NCBI GenBank assembly: GCA_024693775.1
Contig: JAILKL010000030.1
Span: 1 to 58,308 of the forward strand
DNA from: Pseudobutyrivibrio sp.
GTDB lineage: Bacteria; Bacillota; Clostridia; Lachnospirales; Lachnospiraceae
Length of the DNA: 58,308 bases
Direction: 5' to 3'
The notes under the pieces are model-generated. The model saw only the letters and a list, made by a program, of their open reading frames with translations, searched no databases and was not told where the DNA came from. Below, in pieces: positions 54,772 through 58,308 of this stretch. Position numbers and translations under genes: made by a program. Positions within the stretch are counted from its first letter, which is position 1. Every line of letters starts with the position of its first letter.

Positions 54772-54800
54772 AGTATAGCGGGCGTTTCGCGGTATGTCAA
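54772..54800 (-). promoter_or_regulatory. Internal promoter between infA and rpmJ
   Basis: Minus strand: TTGACA (54795-54800), a 17-bp spacer, TATACT (54772-54777). It would give extra transcription of rpmJ-rpsM-rpsK-rpsD. Confidence 0.8.
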
Positions 54801-54808
54801 TAACTATT

Positions 54809-55027
54809 TTATTTATCTCTCCAAATAATTCTTCCCTTAGAAAGATCATAAGGACTCATCTCGATTGTTACCTTATCACCTGGTAAGATACGAATGTAGT
54901 TTTGTCTAAGCTTTCCACTAATGTGAGCAAGAATCTGATGACCATTCTCAAGCTCTACCTTAAACATTGCGTTTGGAAGCTTTTCTACAACTACTCCTTC
55001 TACTTCAATAACATCTGCCTTAGACAT
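54809..55027 (-). CDS. infA: Translation initiation factor IF-1
   Basis: This 72-residue OB-fold protein occupies the ribosomal A site during initiation. [39 protein letters not shown] and [10 protein letters not shown] are diagnostic. Confidence 0.97.
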   Translation of the reverse strand: MSKADVIEVEGVVVEKLPNAMFKVELENGHQILAHISGKLRQNYIRILPGDKVTIEMSPYDLSKGRIIWRDK

Positions 55028-55283
55028 CGTCGTTCCTCCTATTATAAACTTTAAGAATTCTTTTAATTAAAACATCATCCAGTACTTTGTCTTTGGCTTC
55101 TTCAAGCACCGTTGATGGAATATTTTTAATTAGCTGCAAATGAATTTTCTTCTTTTTCTTGGGCTTAGCTAAGGTCTTGGTTGTACCATTAGCTACTATA
55201 TAATAATCTCCCTCTTCTTGAATTATTACATAAAGATGATCTTTGTCATGCCCTGCCTTTGACTTTGCAAGAATTAAATCCAT
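55020..55283 (-). CDS. KOW-domain RNA-binding protein
   Basis: This 87-residue basic protein has a KOW-type beta-barrel (about 5-45: [20 protein letters not shown]) with a lysine cluster KPKKKKKIH, then a helical tail. It resembles the L14e/L27e-like KOW proteins found between map and infA in Clostridia. A ribosome association is likely but unproven. It overlaps infA by 8 bp and map by 10 bp, so it is strictly co-translated. Confidence 0.85.
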   Translation of the reverse strand: MDLILAKSKAGHDKDHLYVIIQEEGDYYIVANGTTKTLAKPKKKKKIHLQLIKNIPSTVLEEAKDKVLDDVLIKRILKVYNRRNDDV

Positions 55284-56074
55284 GTATTTCCCTCCGGATT
55301 AGCTAACTCTGTAGGTGTAAGTGTCAGGATTTCTGGAGCACCGTCTGTAATGACTATCGTGTTTTCGTAGTGAGCCGAAAGTGACTCATCCATTGTAACA
55401 ACTGTCCATTCATCATCCATCCACGCCACATCATATCCGCCAGCATTTATCATTGGCTCAACCGCCAAGGTCATTCCCTTTAATAACTTAGGGCCTCTTC
55501 TAAACTTCCTTCTGAAGTTTGGAATCTCAGGAGCCTCGTGAAGAGATTTGCCAATTCCATGACCAACTAAATCTCTGACTACTCCATAACCAAAGCTTTC
55601 TGCGTAATCGCCAATGGCACCAGATATATCATAAAGATGATTTCCTGCCTTGGCATATTTCATTCCTTGGAAGAATGATTGTCTGGTCCTTTCTATAAGA
55701 AGCTTTGCCTCTTTTGAAATCTCTCCAACACCAACTGTTCTAGCTGCATCGGAATGATATCCCTTATACAAAACTCCTGTATCTAAACTTACGATATCTC
55801 CATTTACAAGAATTCGGTCGTCTGTTGGTATTCCATGAACAACCTCATCATTTACAGAAACACATACGCTTGCAGGATATCCATATAAGCCTTTGAAGTT
55901 TGGCTCACAGCCATAGCTTCTAATAACTTCCTCGCCAAGTCTGTCTATATCAAGTGTTGACATTCCCTCATGAATCTCTTTAGCAAGAGTCTCATGAACT
56001 TGAGCAAGAATCTTTCCTGCTTCGCGCATTAATTGAATTTCCTCTTCAGTTTTAATAGTAATAGCTTCTGACAT
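55274..56074 (-). CDS. map: Methionine aminopeptidase, type I
   Basis: This 266-residue metalloenzyme removes initiator methionine. The metal ligands lie in SLDTGVLYKGYHSDAARTV (two Asp), GHGIGKSLHEAPEI (His), AVEPMINAGGYD (Glu) and the C-terminal HYENTIVIT region (Glu). It is placed 1 bp after adk. Confidence 0.96.
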   Translation of the reverse strand: MSEAITIKTEEEIQLMREAGKILAQVHETLAKEIHEGMSTLDIDRLGEEVIRSYGCEPNFKGLYGYPASVCVSVNDEVVHGIPTDDRILVNGDIVSLDTGVLYKGYHSDAARTVGVGEISKEAKLLIERTRQSFFQGMKYAKAGNHLYDISGAIGDYAESFGYGVVRDLVGHGIGKSLHEAPEIPNFRRKFRRGPKLLKGMTLAVEPMINAGGYDVAWMDDEWTVVTMDESLSAHYENTIVITDGAPEILTLTPTELANPEGNTWI

Positions 56075-56075
56075 C

Positions 56076-56803
<728 letters not shown>

Positions 56804-56823
56804 CCTTGGTATCTAGATGACTA

Positions 56824-58137
56824 TTAGTCATTTAAAAATCCTTTGTAATTACGAACCATCATCTGTGATTCAACCTGCTTTAATGTCTCAACGATAACAC
56901 CAACGATAATGATGATTGATGTACCACCAAATGAAACACTTGCATCAAGTAAACCACTAGAAACGAGTGGAAGTAATGCTACGATTGAAAGACCTATAGC
57001 ACCGATAAAAATTACATGCTTAAGAATAGATGTAAGATAATCGGATGTTGGCTTTCCTGGTCTAATACCTGGGATAAATCCACCTGAACGCTTAAGATTC
57101 TCAGCAATCTCAAGTGGGTTAAATGTAATCTCTGTGTAGAAATATGCAAAGCCTATAATCATAAGAACATAAACAATTGCACCGATTGAATCTACCCAAT
57201 TTGCAGGACTAAACCAATGTGATTGATCCATTGCACTTAAAACTTTTCCCCAGAAACCTGTTACGTTCTTGTTTAACATTCTAAGAATCATACCAGGAGT
57301 TGAAAGAATTGACTGTGCGAAGATAACTGGGATAACACCAGCTGTGTTGATTCGCATTGGAATCACTGATGAGTTTCCACCAACCTGTCTTCTTCCCTGG
57401 ATCTTATTTGAATACTGAACTGGAATACGTCTCTCTGCGCTCTGAAGGACTACTACGAACAATACTAAAGCTATGATAATTGAAGCAATGATAATTCCTG
57501 CAAGAGTAGCCTTTGCTGGAGTCTTACCCTTCATGAACTTGTCGTATAAGTTTGCTAAATCAACAGGAATTCGGCTAATGATATTAATAACAAGTACTAT
57601 TGAAATACCATTACCGATACCTCTTTCAGTAATACGCTCACCAATCCACATAAGTACTGCAGAACCTGCAGTAAGCGATGCAACTATAAGCACCTGGCTA
57701 AGATAAGGAACTGAATAAGCCTTAATATAGCCGCCGTTAGTAAATCCAATTGTCATAGCAATAGACTCACCAAGTGCTAAAGCGATAGTAAGATAACGTG
57801 TGATTTGTGTCATCTTCTTTCTACCAGCCTCACCATCTCTTTGCATCTCCTCTAACTTAGGGAATGCAATAGTAAGCAGCTGCATAATAATTGATGATGT
57901 AATGTATGGTGTGATGTTAAGTGCAAAGACTGACATCTTCGCAAACGAACCACCAGTAACTGCATCAAAGAAATTTAATGCACTTTCTTCACCAAAAAGA
58001 CTTTCAAATGCACTACTATCGACGCCAGGCACTGGAAGCAAGCTTCCAAGTCTGACAACGATAAGCATTAAAAATGTAAAACCAATTCGTCTTCTTAAAT
58101 CTTTAATTTTAAAAGCATCGCGTAGTGTTTGAAGCAT
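56824..58137 (-). CDS. secY: Preprotein translocase subunit SecY
   Basis: This 437-residue protein is the ten-helix channel of the Sec translocon. GSLLPVPGVD, FALNITPYITSSIIMQLL and FIPGIRPGKPTSDYL match; the last is the cytoplasmic loop that contacts SecA and ribosomes. Its ATG overlaps the rplO stop by one base. Confidence 0.97.
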   Translation of the reverse strand: MLQTLRDAFKIKDLRRRIGFTFLMLIVVRLGSLLPVPGVDSSAFESLFGEESALNFFDAVTGGSFAKMSVFALNITPYITSSIIMQLLTIAFPKLEEMQRDGEAGRKKMTQITRYLTIALALGESIAMTIGFTNGGYIKAYSVPYLSQVLIVASLTAGSAVLMWIGERITERGIGNGISIVLVINIISRIPVDLANLYDKFMKGKTPAKATLAGIIIASIIIALVLFVVVLQSAERRIPVQYSNKIQGRRQVGGNSSVIPMRINTAGVIPVIFAQSILSTPGMILRMLNKNVTGFWGKVLSAMDQSHWFSPANWVDSIGAIVYVLMIIGFAYFYTEITFNPLEIAENLKRSGGFIPGIRPGKPTSDYLTSILKHVIFIGAIGLSIVALLPLVSSGLLDASVSFGGTSIIIIVGVIVETLKQVESQMMVRNYKGFLND

Positions 58138-58308
58138 TAGATCACCTCTACAGTTCCGCCTAAGGCTTCAATCTTCTCCTTTGCGCTAGCACTAAATGCG
58201 TTTGCCTGAACGTTGAGCTTCTTTGAAAGCTCACCACCGCCAAGAATCTTAACGCCATCGCGAGGGTTCTTGACGATACCGCTCTCGATGAGAGTATCAA
58301 CAGTTACA
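58137..58308 (-). CDS. rplO: 50S ribosomal protein L15, 3' part only
   Basis: Only the last 57 codons lie in the window; the gene runs off the right edge. The C-terminus reads [20 protein letters not shown] and [14 protein letters not shown], typical of L15. It precedes secY with a TAATG overlap, as in most spc operons. Confidence 0.95.
   Translation of the reverse strand, partial: VTVDTLIESGIVKNPRDGVKILGGGELSKKLNVQANAFSASAKEKIEALGGTVEVI

Noticed and set aside
54596-54778. Plus-strand frame opposite rpmJ
   Set aside because: It is the antisense shadow of the L36 gene.

Overview
The window looks like chromosomal core DNA of a low-GC Gram-positive Clostridia member, most likely a Lachnospiraceae species of the Butyrivibrio/Pseudobutyrivibrio kind. 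This is inferred from AT-rich DNA, strong AGGAGG ribosome binding sites, a type III glutamine synthetase, a KOW protein between map and infA, an L17 with a family-type insert, and tsaE-tsaB-rimI, rapZ-whiA-crh and secY-to-rplQ gene orders. I see no phage, IS element, integrase or CRISPR array. Almost every gene is on the minus strand; only a small DUF2752 gene and a class A penicillin-binding protein gene run on the plus strand. Layout, left to right. 1-379: four tandem promoter modules firing off the left edge, probably toward an rRNA operon. 380-7215: threonine aldolase, tRNA-Ser, ispD, then a tRNA t6A and translation-quality cluster (tsaD, rnz, rimI, tsaB, tsaE) with two uncharacterised membrane proteins. 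7216-7575: a strong promoter followed by a highly structured leader. 7576-11179: tex, DUF2752 and an acyltransferase. 11358-16890: a glycerol module (DUF1667, FAD oxidoreductase, GlpA-like dehydrogenase, glpK, glpP) with two terminators that share an upstream element and may be GlpP antitermination sites. 16963-19319: threonine operon (ACT regulator, hom, thrH). 19357-24652: prfB with its programmed frameshift, a C-terminal protease, ftsX, ftsE and a PucR-type regulator. 24653-25280: a gene-free stretch with a DnaA-box cluster. 25326-30436: NlpC/P60 wall hydrolase with a perfect promoter and a WalR-like box, trxB, ridA, cvfB, an acyl-ACP thioesterase, tRNA-Gln and yigZ. 30570-36418: class A PBP, glnN and fba. 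36411-46564: lipid kinase, a Crh-like HPr lacking the PTS histidine, whiA, rapZ, murB, an M18 aminopeptidase, hprK, uvrC and ftsH. 46689-50978: an ABC importer and a MATE exporter. 51138-58308: the end of the spc/alpha ribosomal protein region (rplQ, rpoA, rpsD, rpsK, rpsM, rpmJ, infA, KOW protein, map, adk, secY and the 3' end of rplO). Most of the content is housekeeping. The most interesting signals are regulatory: the tandem promoters, the structured leader at 7216-7575, paired glycerol antitermination sites, the Crh-like protein close to its presumed kinase HprK, the DnaA-box cluster, the WalR-like box, and hairpins inside the alpha operon. I did not find a clearly new multi-gene system.
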